A model generated the notes under the pieces. It was given only the letters and a program-made list of their open reading frames with translations, was not told the DNA's origin and searched no databases. Shown in pieces: positions 8,027 to 17,485 of a stretch of DNA of 52,199 bases (position 1 is its first letter; each line of letters begins with the position of its first letter). The stretch is from Burkholderia paludis (GTDB lineage: Bacteria; Pseudomonadota; Gammaproteobacteria; Burkholderiales; Burkholderiaceae): assembly GCF_000732615.1 (NCBI RefSeq), contig NZ_JPGL01000071.1, positions 1 to 52,199 of the forward strand, read 5' to 3'. Made by a program: the position numbers and the translations under genes.

Positions 8027-9019
8027 TTAAACCTGGCCGGATAGCCAACGGACGTAGCGGTCGACACCTTCCTGCACGGTCAGGAACGGTGCGTCGTAGC
8101 CAGCCGCGCGCAGTTTCGTCTGATCGGCCTGCGTGAAGCATTGATACTTGCCGCGCAGCGCATCGGGGAACGGCACGTATTCGATCAGCCCTTGCTCGAC
8201 CTGCTGCGCGAGCGTCAGCGGCGGCAGGTTGTCGAGCGCGCGCAGCGTATTCACGACCGTCGACGCGATATCGTTGAACGGCTGCGCTCGGCCCGTGCCG
8301 AGGTTGAAGATGCCCGACTTCTCCGGATGATCGAAGAAGAACAGGTTCACCTTCGTCACGTCCTCGACCGACACGAAGTCGCGCGTCTGCTCGCCCGGCG
8401 CATAACCGTTGTACTCGCCGAACAGCTTCACCTTGCCTTCCGCGCGGAACTGGTTGAAGTTGTGGAACGCGACCGACGCCATGCGCCCCTTGTGCGTTTC
8501 GCGCGGGCCGTACACGTTGAAATAGCGGAAGCCGGCGATCTGGCTCCGCGCGGCCGGCAGCACGCGGCGGATCACCTGATCGAACAGGAACTTCGAATAG
8601 CCGTAGACGTTCAGCGGCGCCTCGACGTCACGCTCCTCGACGAAACGCGTCGAGCCGCCGTAGATCGCGGCCGACGACGCGTACAGGAACTGCGTGCCCT
8701 GTGCGAGGCACGCGTCGAGCACCGCACGGCTGTAGCGGAAGTTGTTGTCCATCATGTAGCGACCGTCGGTTTCCATCGTGTCCGAACAGGCGCCTTCGTG
8801 GAACACCGCGCGCACCTTGCCGAAATCGCCGCGCGCGAAGCGTTCGACGAATTCCGTCTTGTCGAGATAGTCGTCGATCTCGCAATCGACGAGATTCCGG
8901 AACTTGTCCGCGCGCGTCAGGTTGTCGACCGCGATGATGCGCGTCTCGCCGCGCTCGTTGAGCGCCTTGACGATGTTCGCGCCGATAAAACCGGCCGCGC
9001 CGGTGACGATGAGGGTCAT
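8027..9019 (-). CDS. hldD: ADP-L-glycero-D-manno-heptose 6-epimerase
   Basis: Last step of ADP-heptose synthesis: epimerises ADP-D-glycero- to ADP-L-glycero-D-manno-heptose for the LPS inner core (also called rfaD/gmhD). 330 aa, an extended short-chain dehydrogenase. The Rossmann motif GAAGFIGANIV starts at residue 8, the region FLYASSAAIYGG (111-122) is present, and the catalytic pair YxxxK is Y139/K143 in VYGYSKFLFDQ. The ATG at 9019 is chosen because MTLIVTGAAGFIGANIVKAL is the family start. It follows hldA by 68 bases, so the kinase and epimerase are co-transcribed. The adenylyltransferase (hldC) is not in the window. Confidence 0.95.
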   Translation of the reverse strand: MTLIVTGAAGFIGANIVKALNERGETRIIAVDNLTRADKFRNLVDCEIDDYLDKTEFVERFARGDFGKVRAVFHEGACSDTMETDGRYMMDNNFRYSRAVLDACLAQGTQFLYASSAAIYGGSTRFVEERDVEAPLNVYGYSKFLFDQVIRRVLPAARSQIAGFRYFNVYGPRETHKGRMASVAFHNFNQFRAEGKVKLFGEYNGYAPGEQTRDFVSVEDVTKVNLFFFDHPEKSGIFNLGTGRAQPFNDIASTVVNTLRALDNLPPLTLAQQVEQGLIEYVPFPDALRGKYQCFTQADQTKLRAAGYDAPFLTVQEGVDRYVRWLSGQV

Positions 9020-9087
9020 GATCGTCCTGCCTGAGAAAATGCGAGCGATGCCCATGCGGTGCGCTCGTCGCGCCGCATGGCATGCAC

Positions 9088-10038
9088 TCAGTGAAACAGT
9101 TCGTCGTAGTCCACGGTGGCCGTGCCGAGCTTGCCGACCACGATGCCTGCCGCGCGATTCGCAAGCACGACCGCGTCGACGAGCGGCACGCCGGCGCCGA
9201 GCATCGTCGCGACCGTCGCGATCACGGTATCGCCCGCGCCCGACACGTCGAACACCTCGCGCGCGAGCGCCGGTGCGTGCAGTTCGCCGGTGGCGGAAAA
9301 GAGCGTCATGCCCTCTTCCGAGCGCGTGAGCAGCAGCGCGTCGATGCCGAGCTCCGCGCGCAGCTTCGTGACGCGCGCGCGCAGATCGTCTTCCGATTTC
9401 CACTGCCCGACCACTTCGCGCAATTCCGCGCGATTCGGCGTGATCAGCGACGCGCCGCGGTAGCGCGCCCAGTCGTCGCCCTTCGGATCGACGAGGACGG
9501 ACTTGCCGGCCGCGCGCGCCTTCTCGATCATCGTCGTGACGTGCGTCAGGCCGCCTTTCGCGTAATCCGACATCAGTATGACGTCATGCTGCGGCAACAG
9601 CGCATCGAAGCGCGCGAGCCCCGCGAGCAGCACCTCGTGCGTCGGCGTCGCCTCGAAGTCGACGCGCAGCAGTTGCTGCTGGCGCGCGAGCACGCGCAGC
9701 TTGATCGTCGTCGGCAGCGCCGGATCGCGTTCGAGATGCGGCGTCACGCCGCTGCTGCCGAGCAGCTCGACGATCCGTTCGCCCGGTTCGTCGCATCCGA
9801 CGACGCACAGCAAACCGGCCTGGCCGCCGAGCGTCACCGCATTGCGTGCGACGTTGGCCGCGCCGCCGAGCCGTTCTTCCTGGCGCTGCACGTGCACGAC
9901 CGGCACCGGCGCTTCCGGCGAAATGCGGTCGACGTTGCCGAACCAGTAACGGTCGAGCATCACGTCGCCGACGACGAGCACGCGCGAACGCGCGAGCTGC
10001 GCGCGCGGCACCGGAGCGACTTCGCGAAGAGTATTCAT
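9088..10038 (-). CDS. hldA: D-glycero-beta-D-manno-heptose-7-phosphate kinase
   Basis: PfkB/ribokinase-family kinase making heptose 1,7-bisphosphate for LPS core synthesis, equivalent to the N-terminal half of E. coli HldE (rfaE domain I). Length is 316 aa from MNTLREVAPVPRAQLARSRV; the adenylyltransferase half is absent, the usual split form in beta-proteobacteria. Landmarks are VLVVGDVMLDRYWFGNVDRI, RLGGAANVARN (sugar site) and DVSGAGDTVIA (anion hole and catalytic Asp). An alternative ATG at 10077 adds 13 residues but would overlap ugd by 32 bases. With 10038 the gap to ugd is 7 bases, though neither has a strong Shine-Dalgarno. Confidence 0.93.
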   Translation of the reverse strand: MNTLREVAPVPRAQLARSRVLVVGDVMLDRYWFGNVDRISPEAPVPVVHVQRQEERLGGAANVARNAVTLGGQAGLLCVVGCDEPGERIVELLGSSGVTPHLERDPALPTTIKLRVLARQQQLLRVDFEATPTHEVLLAGLARFDALLPQHDVILMSDYAKGGLTHVTTMIEKARAAGKSVLVDPKGDDWARYRGASLITPNRAELREVVGQWKSEDDLRARVTKLRAELGIDALLLTRSEEGMTLFSATGELHAPALAREVFDVSGAGDTVIATVATMLGAGVPLVDAVVLANRAAGIVVGKLGTATVDYDELFH

Positions 10039-10045
10039 CGTAGGG

Positions 10046-11446
10046 TCAGCCACGGGAGGACGACTGGGGATCGACATAGGGCCGGCCGATCGCGTGATAG
10101 TCGATGCCCAGCTCGGCCATCGCGTCCGGCTCGTACAGGTTGCGTCCGTCGAAGATCACCGGCGCCTTCAGCTCGGCCTTCAGGCGCGTGAAATCGGGGC
10201 TCCGGAACTCCTTCCACTCGGTCACGATCACGAGCGCGTCCGCACCGGTCACGGCGACGTCCTGCGTGTCGACGAGATGCAGCCGCGCCAGCGTGTCCGG
10301 CGTGTCGGCGAAATCCAGCGCGAACACGCGCCGCGCCTCGTCGACCGCGACCGGATCGTAAGCACGCACGGTCGCGCCGCGCGCGAGCAGCGCCGCGATC
10401 AGGCGACGGCTCGGCGCCTCGCGCATGTCATCGGTATTCGGCTTGAATGCCAGGCCCCAGACCGCGAACTCGCGGCCCGTCAGGTCGGGGCCGAAGCGCT
10501 GCTCGATCTTGCCGATCAGCACGTCCTTCTGCGCATGGTTGGCCGCCTCGACCGCCTCCAGGATGCGCAGCGGCTGGCCGTTCTCGCCGGCCGTGCGAAT
10601 CAGCGCCTGGACGTCCTTCGGGAAGCACGAGCCGCCGTAGCCGACGCCGGCGTACAGGAAGTGATAGCCGATGCGCGGATCGGATCCGATCCCTCGGCGT
10701 ACGGCCTCGATGTCGGCGCCGACCTTGTCGGCGAGATTCGACATCTCGTTCATGAACGAGATACGCGTCGCAAGCATCGCGTTCGCCGCATACTTCGCGA
10801 ATTCGGCCGAACGCACGTCCATGTAGATCGTGCGCTCGTGATTGCGGTTGAACGGCGCGTAAAGCTTCTTCATCTTCTCGCGCGCGATCGTGCCCGTCTC
10901 GTCGCCGTCGACGCCGATGATGATCCGGTCCGGACGCATGAAGTCCTCGACCGCGGCGCCTTCCTTCAGGAATTCCGGGTTCGACACGACCGAGAAGCGA
11001 TGCGCGACGCTGCCCGCGAGCCCGCGCGCGGCCAGCGCCTCGTCGACCACGCCGCACACGCGCTGCGCGGTGCCGACCGGCACCGTCGACTTGTCCACGA
11101 TCACCTTGAAGCCCGTCATGTAGCGGCCGATGTTGCGGGCCGCCTCGAGCACGTACTGCAGGTCGGCCGAGCCGTCCTCGTCGGGCGGCGTGCCGACCGC
11201 GATGAACTGGATCTCGCCGTGCGCGACGCTCGCCTCGATGTCGGTCGAGAAGCGCAGACGCCCCGCCGCGCGATTGCGCGCGATGATGTCCAGCAGCCCC
11301 GGTTCGTGAATCGGCATCCCGCCGTTGTTCAGGATGTCGATCTTGCGCGGATCAACGTCGAGACAGAAGACGTCGTGACCGATCTCCGCGAGGCAGGCGC
11401 CCGTGACGAGACCGACATAGCCGGTGCCGATGATGGTGATTTTCAT
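10046..11446 (-). CDS. ugd: UDP-glucose 6-dehydrogenase
   Basis: Oxidises UDP-glucose to UDP-glucuronate with two NAD+, feeding capsule/exopolysaccharide and the 4-amino-4-deoxyarabinose branch of lipid A modification. 466 aa. The N-terminal NAD motif GTGYVGLVTGACLAEIG starts at residue 7, STVPVGT is at 120-126 and EFLKEGAAVEDF at 158-169. The nucleophile C274 lies in GYGGSCFPKDV. The C-terminal domain carries GLAFKPNTDDMREAPS. It is followed 7 bases on by hldA, which ties UDP-GlcA supply to heptose synthesis, and preceded by lapB after 90 bases. Confidence 0.95.
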   Translation of the reverse strand: MKITIIGTGYVGLVTGACLAEIGHDVFCLDVDPRKIDILNNGGMPIHEPGLLDIIARNRAAGRLRFSTDIEASVAHGEIQFIAVGTPPDEDGSADLQYVLEAARNIGRYMTGFKVIVDKSTVPVGTAQRVCGVVDEALAARGLAGSVAHRFSVVSNPEFLKEGAAVEDFMRPDRIIIGVDGDETGTIAREKMKKLYAPFNRNHERTIYMDVRSAEFAKYAANAMLATRISFMNEMSNLADKVGADIEAVRRGIGSDPRIGYHFLYAGVGYGGSCFPKDVQALIRTAGENGQPLRILEAVEAANHAQKDVLIGKIEQRFGPDLTGREFAVWGLAFKPNTDDMREAPSRRLIAALLARGATVRAYDPVAVDEARRVFALDFADTPDTLARLHLVDTQDVAVTGADALVIVTEWKEFRSPDFTRLKAELKAPVIFDGRNLYEPDAMAELGIDYHAIGRPYVDPQSSSRG

Positions 11447-11536
11447 AGATGTTCCGGTACTTCCCGGTAATTGACTAACTTGGCCGCCGGGACCAGCCCG
11501 GCGGCGACCGCAGCGCGTCGGCTCCGCGAGCCGGGA

Positions 11537-12709
11537 TCAGCCCGGCATCGCAGGTTCGACGCGGCGCGGCGCATAGGTTTCCCAGCCGCTGCATCCGGGG
11601 CACTGCCAATAGAAAAGCCGTGCCCTGAAGCCGCAATTCTGGCACGTATACCGTGGCAGATTCTTCGTGCGCTGCTTGATCAGCGCACGCATCATTTCAA
11701 GTTCCTTACGGCGCGGTTCGTCGGCCGCCGCGATTTGCGCATCGAGCAAATGCAGCATGCCCGACAGGTTCGGCGACTTCTCCATCTGCGTCCGTGCGAG
11801 CATGTGCGCCGCTTCCTGGCCGCGCAACCCCGCGATGTGCTGGTACGCGACGTCGAGCAGGTCGTTCGACGGGTAGCGGTCGACGTAGCCCATCAGCAAC
11901 TCGGCGCCTTCGGCGTTCTTGCCGAGCGCGACATATGCCTTCATCAGCTTGTCCGCGACCAGCGGCAGATACGCCGGATTCTGCGCTTCCACGCGCTTCC
12001 AGTGCCCGATTGCGGCGGCGTGGTCGCCCTCCGCTGCCGCCGCATCGCCCGACAGGATCGTCGCGCGCACGTTCTGCGGGTTCACGGTCAGCGCCAGCCG
12101 CAGTTGCTCGGCCGCCGCGGCCGCGTTCTTGCGCTGCAGCGCGTCCTGCGCGAGTTCGCAGTGAAACTGCGCGATCTCGACGCCAAGCGGCTTGTCGCTC
12201 ATCGACTCGATGCGCTTGGCGGTATCGATCGACTTGTTCCAGTCCTTCTCGGTCTCGTAGATCGTCAGCAGCGCCCGTTGCGCGCCAAGCGCGTAGTCGC
12301 CGTCGGCGAGCTTGTGAAACGCCTCCTCCGCGCGATCGAGCAGGCCGGCCTTCAGGAAATCCTGGCCGAGCTCGTACAGCGCGTGGTCGCGTTCGTTGAC
12401 CGGCAGATCCGTGCGGCTCAGCAGGTTCTGGTGCACGCGGATCGCGCGGTCGGTTTCGCCCCGGCGGCGAAACAGGTTGCCGAGCGCGAAGTGCAGCTCG
12501 ACCGTTTCGGGGTCGAGCTTGGCGACCTCGATGAACGCGTCGATCGCCTTGTCGGGTTGTTCGTTCAACAGAAAATTCAGGCCGCGAAAATACGAGCGCG
12601 GCAGGTTGGCGCTCTCCGACAGGAGATTCTTCAGGTCATAGCGTGACGCCGCCCAACCAAGCGCGAACGCAACCGGAATCGCGAGCAACCACCAGAAATC
12701 CAGATCCAT
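11537..12709 (-). CDS. lapB: Lipopolysaccharide assembly protein LapB (YciM)
   Basis: Inner-membrane TPR protein that regulates LPS synthesis; in enterobacteria LapB presents LpxC to FtsH. 390 aa from MDLDFWWLLAIPVAFALGWA, an N-terminal membrane anchor. TPR-like repeats fill about residues 35-330 (for example AIDAFIEVAKLDPETVELHF). The C-terminus is a rubredoxin-like metal site with C356xxC359 and C370xxC373. The longer open frame to 13210 is not used because the anchor sequence starts here. It is 53 bases after lapA. Position next to ugd, hldA and hldD supports the LPS role. Confidence 0.93.
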   Translation of the reverse strand: MDLDFWWLLAIPVAFALGWAASRYDLKNLLSESANLPRSYFRGLNFLLNEQPDKAIDAFIEVAKLDPETVELHFALGNLFRRRGETDRAIRVHQNLLSRTDLPVNERDHALYELGQDFLKAGLLDRAEEAFHKLADGDYALGAQRALLTIYETEKDWNKSIDTAKRIESMSDKPLGVEIAQFHCELAQDALQRKNAAAAAEQLRLALTVNPQNVRATILSGDAAAAEGDHAAAIGHWKRVEAQNPAYLPLVADKLMKAYVALGKNAEGAELLMGYVDRYPSNDLLDVAYQHIAGLRGQEAAHMLARTQMEKSPNLSGMLHLLDAQIAAADEPRRKELEMMRALIKQRTKNLPRYTCQNCGFRARLFYWQCPGCSGWETYAPRRVEPAMPG

Positions 12710-12762
12710 GCGAAATATCGAAGCAGAGACGAAAACCGCGCGATTATCGCGCGGCGTCCGTG

Positions 12763-13056
12763 TTAAATGACGGGCGGCATCGGCGGCTGGTCGATGACGG
12801 CCGGTGTTTCGCGCGCCGCGCGCAGATCGCGCTTCAGGCGCCCGTTCTCGAGACGCAGGCGAAAGATCGACGGCAGCGCGGACAGCAGGCCGGCCAGCAG
12901 CCCGACCGCGAAGAACGCCAGACCGATCAGGATCAACGGCGCTTGCCATGCCTGGCCGGCAACGAAATTCAGCGTCGCGGTTTGCGTATTGGCCAGCGCA
13001 AGCACCAGCAGCAGGATGAACACCAATACCCGGATCAGCCAGACGATAAACTTCAT
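12763..13056 (-). CDS. lapA: LapA domain-containing membrane protein
   Basis: 97-aa inner-membrane protein of the LapA (YciS, DUF1049) family, co-encoded with LapB. Two transmembrane segments are visible, about residues 3-22 and 40-63. A basic, probably helical stretch (FRLRLENGRLKRDLRAARE) and a Pro-rich end follow. The pattern ALANTQTATLNFVAGQAWQA between the helices is typical of the family. The ATG at 13056 starts MKFIVWLIRVLVFILLLVLA; the open frame upstream is not coding-like. The ihfB terminator lies upstream, so lapA-lapB probably has its own promoter in the 210-base gap. Confidence 0.9.
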   Translation of the reverse strand: MKFIVWLIRVLVFILLLVLALANTQTATLNFVAGQAWQAPLILIGLAFFAVGLLAGLLSALPSIFRLRLENGRLKRDLRAARETPAVIDQPPMPPVI

Positions 13057-13194
13057 GAAGCCCTCTCTTTGTTGAGGTTTTCCGCGGCGCGCGACTCCCC
13101 TTCGCCGCACCGAATCGACCCGTATTGTAAAGGATGCGTTTCTGCGACTGCGCACATCCTGCGCGGGCCCGTTCCGGCAGGGCCGCCGGAAATG

Positions 13195-13222
13195 AAAAAA
13201 GCGCCCGCAAGGGGCGCTTTTC
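13195..13222 (-). terminator. Terminator downstream of ihfB
   Basis: GCGCCC (13201-13206) and GGGCGC (13212-13217) enclose a 5-base loop. On the minus strand six T follow (13195-13200). It separates the rpsA-ihfB unit from lapAB. The opposite side is also T-rich. Confidence 0.85.
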
Positions 13223-13266
13223 TCTTCAGCCTTCGCCGGATGGATTCCGGGCAAACCGGGTGACGC

Positions 13267-13590
13267 TCAACGCTCGTCGTCCGGATCGTCAGCCTTCAGC
13301 GGTTCGCCGGCGCGGCCGTCGACGCGTTCACGCAATTCCTTGCCGGGCTTGAAGTGCGGCACGAACTTCTCGGGCACTTGCACTTTCTCCCCCGACTTCG
13401 GGTTGCGTCCGACGCGCGCCGGGCGACGGTTGAGCCCAAAGCTGCCGAAACCCCGAATTTCGATACGATGCCCTTTCGCCAGAGCGTCGGACATCGCATC
13501 GAGCATCGTTTTCACCGCGAAATCCGCATCCTTGAGGACAAGTTGCGGAAATCGCGATGCCAGCTGCGCGACCAACTCGGATTTGGTCAT
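13267..13590 (-). CDS. ihfB: Integration host factor subunit beta
   Basis: DNA-bending nucleoid protein that pairs with IhfA. The DNABII signature is GFGSFGLNRRPARVGRNPKS, with the intercalating proline in the arm RNPKSGEKVQVPEKFVPHFK. The start is MTKSELVAQLASRFPQL. It has 107 aa against about 94-100 for most IhfB; the extra length is the acidic tail after RERVD (AGEPLKADDPDDER). It lies 22 bases downstream of rpsA, the conserved rpsA-ihfB (himD) order, and a terminator follows. Confidence 0.96.
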   Translation of the reverse strand: MTKSELVAQLASRFPQLVLKDADFAVKTMLDAMSDALAKGHRIEIRGFGSFGLNRRPARVGRNPKSGEKVQVPEKFVPHFKPGKELRERVDGRAGEPLKADDPDDER

Positions 13591-13612
13591 ACTTCAGCAG
13601 ACCTCGTGAGGC

Positions 13613-15325
13613 TTACTGGTTCTGGCCGTCGAGCTTCGCCTTCAGCAGCGCGCCGAGGTTGGTCGTACCGGTCGCAGCAGCGCTGGAGTCCGACTGCAGG
13701 CCGCGGATCGCTTCCTGTTGTTCAGCCGAATCCTTCGCCTTGATCGACAGGTTGATGCCGCGCGACTTGCGATCGATGTTGATCACCATCGCGTTGACCT
13801 TGTCGCCTTCCTTCAGCACGTTGCGTGCATCTTCGACGCGATCCTGCGAGATTTCCGATGCGCGCAGGTAGCCTTCGATGTCGCCCGTCAGCGTGATGAC
13901 CGCGCCCTTCGCATCGACCGTCTTCACGACGCCGTCGACGATCGAGCCCTTGTCGTTCATTGCAACGTAGTTGCTGAACGGGTCGCCTTCGAGTTGCTTG
14001 ATGCCGAGCGAAATGCGCTCCTTCTCGACGTCGATACCGAGCACGATGGCTTCGACTTCGTCGCCCTTCTTGTACTTGCGAACGGCTTCTTCGCCGGTTT
14101 CGCTCCACGACAGGTCCGACAGGTGGACCAGGCCGTCGATGCCGCCCGGCAGACCGATGAACACGCCGAAGTCGGTGATCGACTTGATTGCGCCCGTGAT
14201 CTTGTCGCCCTTCTTGAAGTTGCGGCTGAAGTCATCCCACGGATTCGGCTTGCACTGCTTCATGCCGAGGCTGATACGACGACGGTCTTCGTCGATCTCG
14301 AGGACCATGACTTCGACTTCGTCGCCCAGCTGGACAACCTTCGACGGCGCAACGTTCTTGTTGGTCCAGTCCATTTCCGACACGTGGACAAGGCCTTCGA
14401 TGCCCGATTCCACTTCGACGAATGCGCCGTAGTCGGTGATGTTCGTGACCTTGCCGAACAGGCGCGTGCCCGACGGGTAACGACGCGAGATGCCTTCCCA
14501 CGGATCGTCGCCCAGTTGCTTGATGCCCAGCGAGACGCGGTTCTTCTCTTGGTCGAACTTGAGGATCTTCGCGGTGACTTCCTGGCCAACCGACAGGACT
14601 TCGCTCGGGTGACGCACACGACGCCATGCGATGTCGGTGATGTGCAGCAGGCCGTCGATGCCGCCGAGGTCGACGAACGCACCGTAGTCGGTGATGTTCT
14701 TGACCACGCCGTTGACGATCGCGCCTTCCTTCAGCGTTTCGAGCAGCTTCGCGCGCTCTTCGCCTTGCGTTGCCTCGATCACTGCACGACGCGACAGCAC
14801 GACGTTGTTACGCTTGCGATCGAGCTTGATCACGCGGAACTCGAGCGTCTTGCCTTCGTACGGGGTCGTGTCCTTGACCGGACGCGTGTCGACCAGCGAA
14901 CCCGGCAGGAACGCGCGGATGCCGTTGACCATCACGGTCATGCCGCCCTTCACCTTGCCGGTGATCGTGCCGGTGACGAGTTCGTTGTTGTCGAGAGCCT
15001 TTTCCAGCGACAGCCACGATGCAAGGCGCTTCGCCTTGTCGCGCGACAGGATCGTGTCGCCGTAGCCGTTTTCGAGCGCGTCGATCGCGACGGACACGAA
15101 ATCGCCCGACTGCACCTCAACCTCGCCCTGATCGTTCAGGAATTCCTCGATCGGAATGTAAGCCTCGGACTTCAGGCCTGCATTGACGACCACGAAGTTG
15201 TGGTCGACGCGCACGACTTCGGCGGAAATCACTTCGCCGGCGCGCATGTCTTGGCGGGTCAGCGACTCTTCGAACAGAGCCGCAAAGGATTCGGTATTCG
15301 GGTTGGAGGTTTGCAGGTCGGACAT
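13613..15325 (-). CDS. rpsA: 30S ribosomal protein S1
   Basis: RNA-binding protein that brings mRNA to the 30S subunit. 570 aa, close to the usual ~560. It contains six S1 OB-fold repeats; the repeated signature is clearest in ITDYGAFVDLGGIDGLLHIT, ITDYGAFVEVESGIEGLVHV and ITDFGVFIGLPGGIDGLVHL, each followed by a W-x-(R/N/E) segment and an RISLGxKQ strand. The start MSDLQTSNPNTESFAALFEE at 15325 is chosen over upstream in-frame starts (for example 15343) for family agreement. Codon use is strongly biased, as expected for a highly expressed gene. The 142-base gap to cmk may hold its own promoter and leader. Confidence 0.97.
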   Translation of the reverse strand: MSDLQTSNPNTESFAALFEESLTRQDMRAGEVISAEVVRVDHNFVVVNAGLKSEAYIPIEEFLNDQGEVEVQSGDFVSVAIDALENGYGDTILSRDKAKRLASWLSLEKALDNNELVTGTITGKVKGGMTVMVNGIRAFLPGSLVDTRPVKDTTPYEGKTLEFRVIKLDRKRNNVVLSRRAVIEATQGEERAKLLETLKEGAIVNGVVKNITDYGAFVDLGGIDGLLHITDIAWRRVRHPSEVLSVGQEVTAKILKFDQEKNRVSLGIKQLGDDPWEGISRRYPSGTRLFGKVTNITDYGAFVEVESGIEGLVHVSEMDWTNKNVAPSKVVQLGDEVEVMVLEIDEDRRRISLGMKQCKPNPWDDFSRNFKKGDKITGAIKSITDFGVFIGLPGGIDGLVHLSDLSWSETGEEAVRKYKKGDEVEAIVLGIDVEKERISLGIKQLEGDPFSNYVAMNDKGSIVDGVVKTVDAKGAVITLTGDIEGYLRASEISQDRVEDARNVLKEGDKVNAMVINIDRKSRGINLSIKAKDSAEQQEAIRGLQSDSSAAATGTTNLGALLKAKLDGQNQ

Positions 15326-15467
15326 AAAAATCTGATTGTGCATGGCTCGCTGTGCCACGCCGGCCGAAATGGCAGGCTGAAAGGGCCAGATCGAAAACCA
15401 CACGGGGTTAAGGGTTCGAAACACGCTTCGCGCTTGCGGCGCGGAGCACCTACCGCTGCCCGCCTTC

Positions 15468-16154
15468 TCAGGCGGGCTGGCCGAGCGCCCGATACCACTG
15501 CAGCACCTGATCGACGGCTTCATCGACCGAAAGCGCCGACGTATCGAGCAGCCTGGCGTCTGCCGCGGGCTTCAGCGGCGCGGCCGCGCGATTGCTGTCG
15601 CGCGCGTCACGTTCACGAAGATCCCGGAGCAAGTCATCTATATTAGCAGAAAAACCTTTTTGCATCAATTGCTTATGCCGTCTGGTCGCGCGCGCCTCGG
15701 CGCTGGCCGTCAGGAACACCTTCAGCACCGCGTCGGGGAAGATCACGGTACCCATGTCGCGCCCGTCCGCAACGAGGCCCGGCGTCTTGCGGAACGCGCG
15801 CTGGCGCGCGACGAGCGCGGTGCGCACGGGCCCGTGCACGGCGATCGCCGATGCGCGGTTGCCGACCGCCTCGGCGCGGATGTCGTTCGACACGTCGACG
15901 CCGTCCAGCTGCGCGCAGCCCTCGCGGAACGTGATGTGCAGGTCGTCGATCAGCTTCACGAGCGCGTCGATGTCCTCTGCCTCGATGCCGTAGCGTACGC
16001 TCGCGAGCGCGGCAAGCCGGTACAGCGCGCCGCTGTCGAGCAGGTGGAAGCCGAGGTGCGCGGCGACGAGCGCCGCGACGGTGCCCTTGCCGGAAGCGGT
16101 CGGGCCGTCGATCGTGATGACGGGAGTCGGGTGAAAGGGTCGGGTCGATTTCAT
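15468..16154 (-). CDS. cmk: Cytidylate kinase
   Basis: Phosphorylates CMP and dCMP with ATP. 228 aa, standard length. The P-loop is VITIDGPTASGKGTVAAL (residues ~12-29). LDSGALYR is the NMP-binding region, and DGRDMGTVIFPDAVLKVFL (150s) holds the conserved RD-G-T motif. Arg-rich lid region RATRRHKQLMQKGF. It starts 13 bases after aroA and precedes rpsA, the conserved aroA-cmk-rpsA order. The stop codon sits in the loop of a GCCCGCC/GGCGGGC hairpin (15458-15477). Confidence 0.96.
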   Translation of the reverse strand: MKSTRPFHPTPVITIDGPTASGKGTVAALVAAHLGFHLLDSGALYRLAALASVRYGIEAEDIDALVKLIDDLHITFREGCAQLDGVDVSNDIRAEAVGNRASAIAVHGPVRTALVARQRAFRKTPGLVADGRDMGTVIFPDAVLKVFLTASAEARATRRHKQLMQKGFSANIDDLLRDLRERDARDSNRAAAPLKPAADARLLDTSALSVDEAVDQVLQWYRALGQPA

Positions 16155-16167
16155 CGGAACAGTCGGG

Positions 16168-17472
16168 TCAGGCTTTGGCGAGCGCGGCGAAGCGGTCGAA
16201 ATAGTCGGGGAACGTCTTGCCGACGCACTTCGGATCGTTGATCCGCACAGGCACGCCGCCCAGGCTGACGAGCGAGAAGCACATCGCCATCCGGTGATCG
16301 TCGTACGTATCGATCGCCGCGTTCGGCGTGAGCTTGTGCGGCGGCGTGACGACGAGGTAGTCGGGGCCTTCCTCGACGGTGGCGCCGACCTTGCGCAGCT
16401 CGGTCGCCATCGCGGCGATGCGGTCGGTTTCCTTCACGCGCCAGCTCGCGATGTTGCGCAGCGTGCTCGTGCCGTTCGCGAACAGCGCCGCGACCGCGAT
16501 GGTCATCGCCGCGTCGGGGATCAGGTTGAAGTCCATGTCGATCGGCTCGAGCTTGCCGTGGTCGTGGCCGATGCCGCGCACGTCGATCCAGTCGTCGCCC
16601 ATCGTCACGTTCGCACCCATCTGCATCAGCGCATTCGCGAAACCGACGTCGCCCTGGATGCTCGCGCGCCCCACGCCCTCGACACGCAGCGGGCCGCCGC
16701 CGAGCGCGCCGGCCGCGAGGAAGTACGATGCGGACGACGCATCGCCCTCGACCATGATCCGCCCCGGCGAACGGTAGCGGACGCCGGCCGGCACGACGAA
16801 GCGCTGCCAGCCATCGCGCTCGACGGTCACGCCGAAACGCTCCATCAACCGGATCGTGATGTCGATGTACGGCTTCGAAATCAACTCGCCGTCGACCTCG
16901 ACGACGATCCTGCCGTCCTTCGCCTTCACCAGCGGCAGCGTCATCAGCAGCGCCGTGAGGAACTGGCTCGACACGTCGCCGCGCACGCGAATCGGTGCGT
17001 CGACGGCAATCGTCGCGGGCCTGATCCGCAGCGGCGGGTAGCCGTCGTTCAGCTCGTAGTCGATCTGCGCACCGATCTGCCGCAGGCCGTCGACGAGATC
17101 GCCGATCGGCCGCTCGTGCATGCGCGGCACGCCGTGCACGCGATAGTCGCCGCCGTTCACCGCGAGCGCGGCGGTCAGCGGCCGCACGGCCGTGCCTGCG
17201 TTGCCGAGGAACAGGTCGGCCGTCTTCGCGGTGAATGCGCCGCGCGTGCCCGTCACAACACAGGTGTCGCCGTCGCGCGCGAGCTTCACGCCGAGCGTGC
17301 CGAGTGCGTCGAGCATCACGCGCGTGTCGTCGGAGTCGAGCAGGTTGGTGATCGTCGTTTCGCCTTCGGCCAGCGCCGCGAGCAGCAGCACGCGGTTCGA
17401 AATGCTCTTCGAGCCGGGCAGACGCACGGTGCCCGATGCGCTGGAGTACGGGCCGAGATCGAGATAGTCCAT
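16168..17472 (-). CDS. aroA: 3-phosphoshikimate 1-carboxyvinyltransferase (EPSP synthase)
   Basis: Sixth step of the shikimate pathway: joins PEP to shikimate 3-phosphate. 434 aa. Family motifs are LPGSKSISNRVLLLAALAEG (from ~19), LFLGNAGTAVRPLTAALAV (~88-106, containing the G-x-A of the PEP site), WRVKETDRIAAMATELRK (~344) and DDHRMAMCFSL (~391). The glyphosate-relevant segment reads GNAGTAVRP, the class I (sensitive) pattern. It lies 13 bases downstream of tyrA and 13 upstream of cmk, so it is in the middle of an aromatic amino acid operon. Confidence 0.97.
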   Translation of the reverse strand: MDYLDLGPYSSASGTVRLPGSKSISNRVLLLAALAEGETTITNLLDSDDTRVMLDALGTLGVKLARDGDTCVVTGTRGAFTAKTADLFLGNAGTAVRPLTAALAVNGGDYRVHGVPRMHERPIGDLVDGLRQIGAQIDYELNDGYPPLRIRPATIAVDAPIRVRGDVSSQFLTALLMTLPLVKAKDGRIVVEVDGELISKPYIDITIRLMERFGVTVERDGWQRFVVPAGVRYRSPGRIMVEGDASSASYFLAAGALGGGPLRVEGVGRASIQGDVGFANALMQMGANVTMGDDWIDVRGIGHDHGKLEPIDMDFNLIPDAAMTIAVAALFANGTSTLRNIASWRVKETDRIAAMATELRKVGATVEEGPDYLVVTPPHKLTPNAAIDTYDDHRMAMCFSLVSLGGVPVRINDPKCVGKTFPDYFDRFAALAKA

Positions 17473-17485
17473 GGGAATCGTCCTG

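Noticed and set aside
15458..15477. GCCCGCC/GGCGGGC hairpin around the cmk stop codon as a terminator
   Set aside because: No T-run follows on the cmk strand. It may be RNA structure only, and rpsA expression would need read-through or a promoter.
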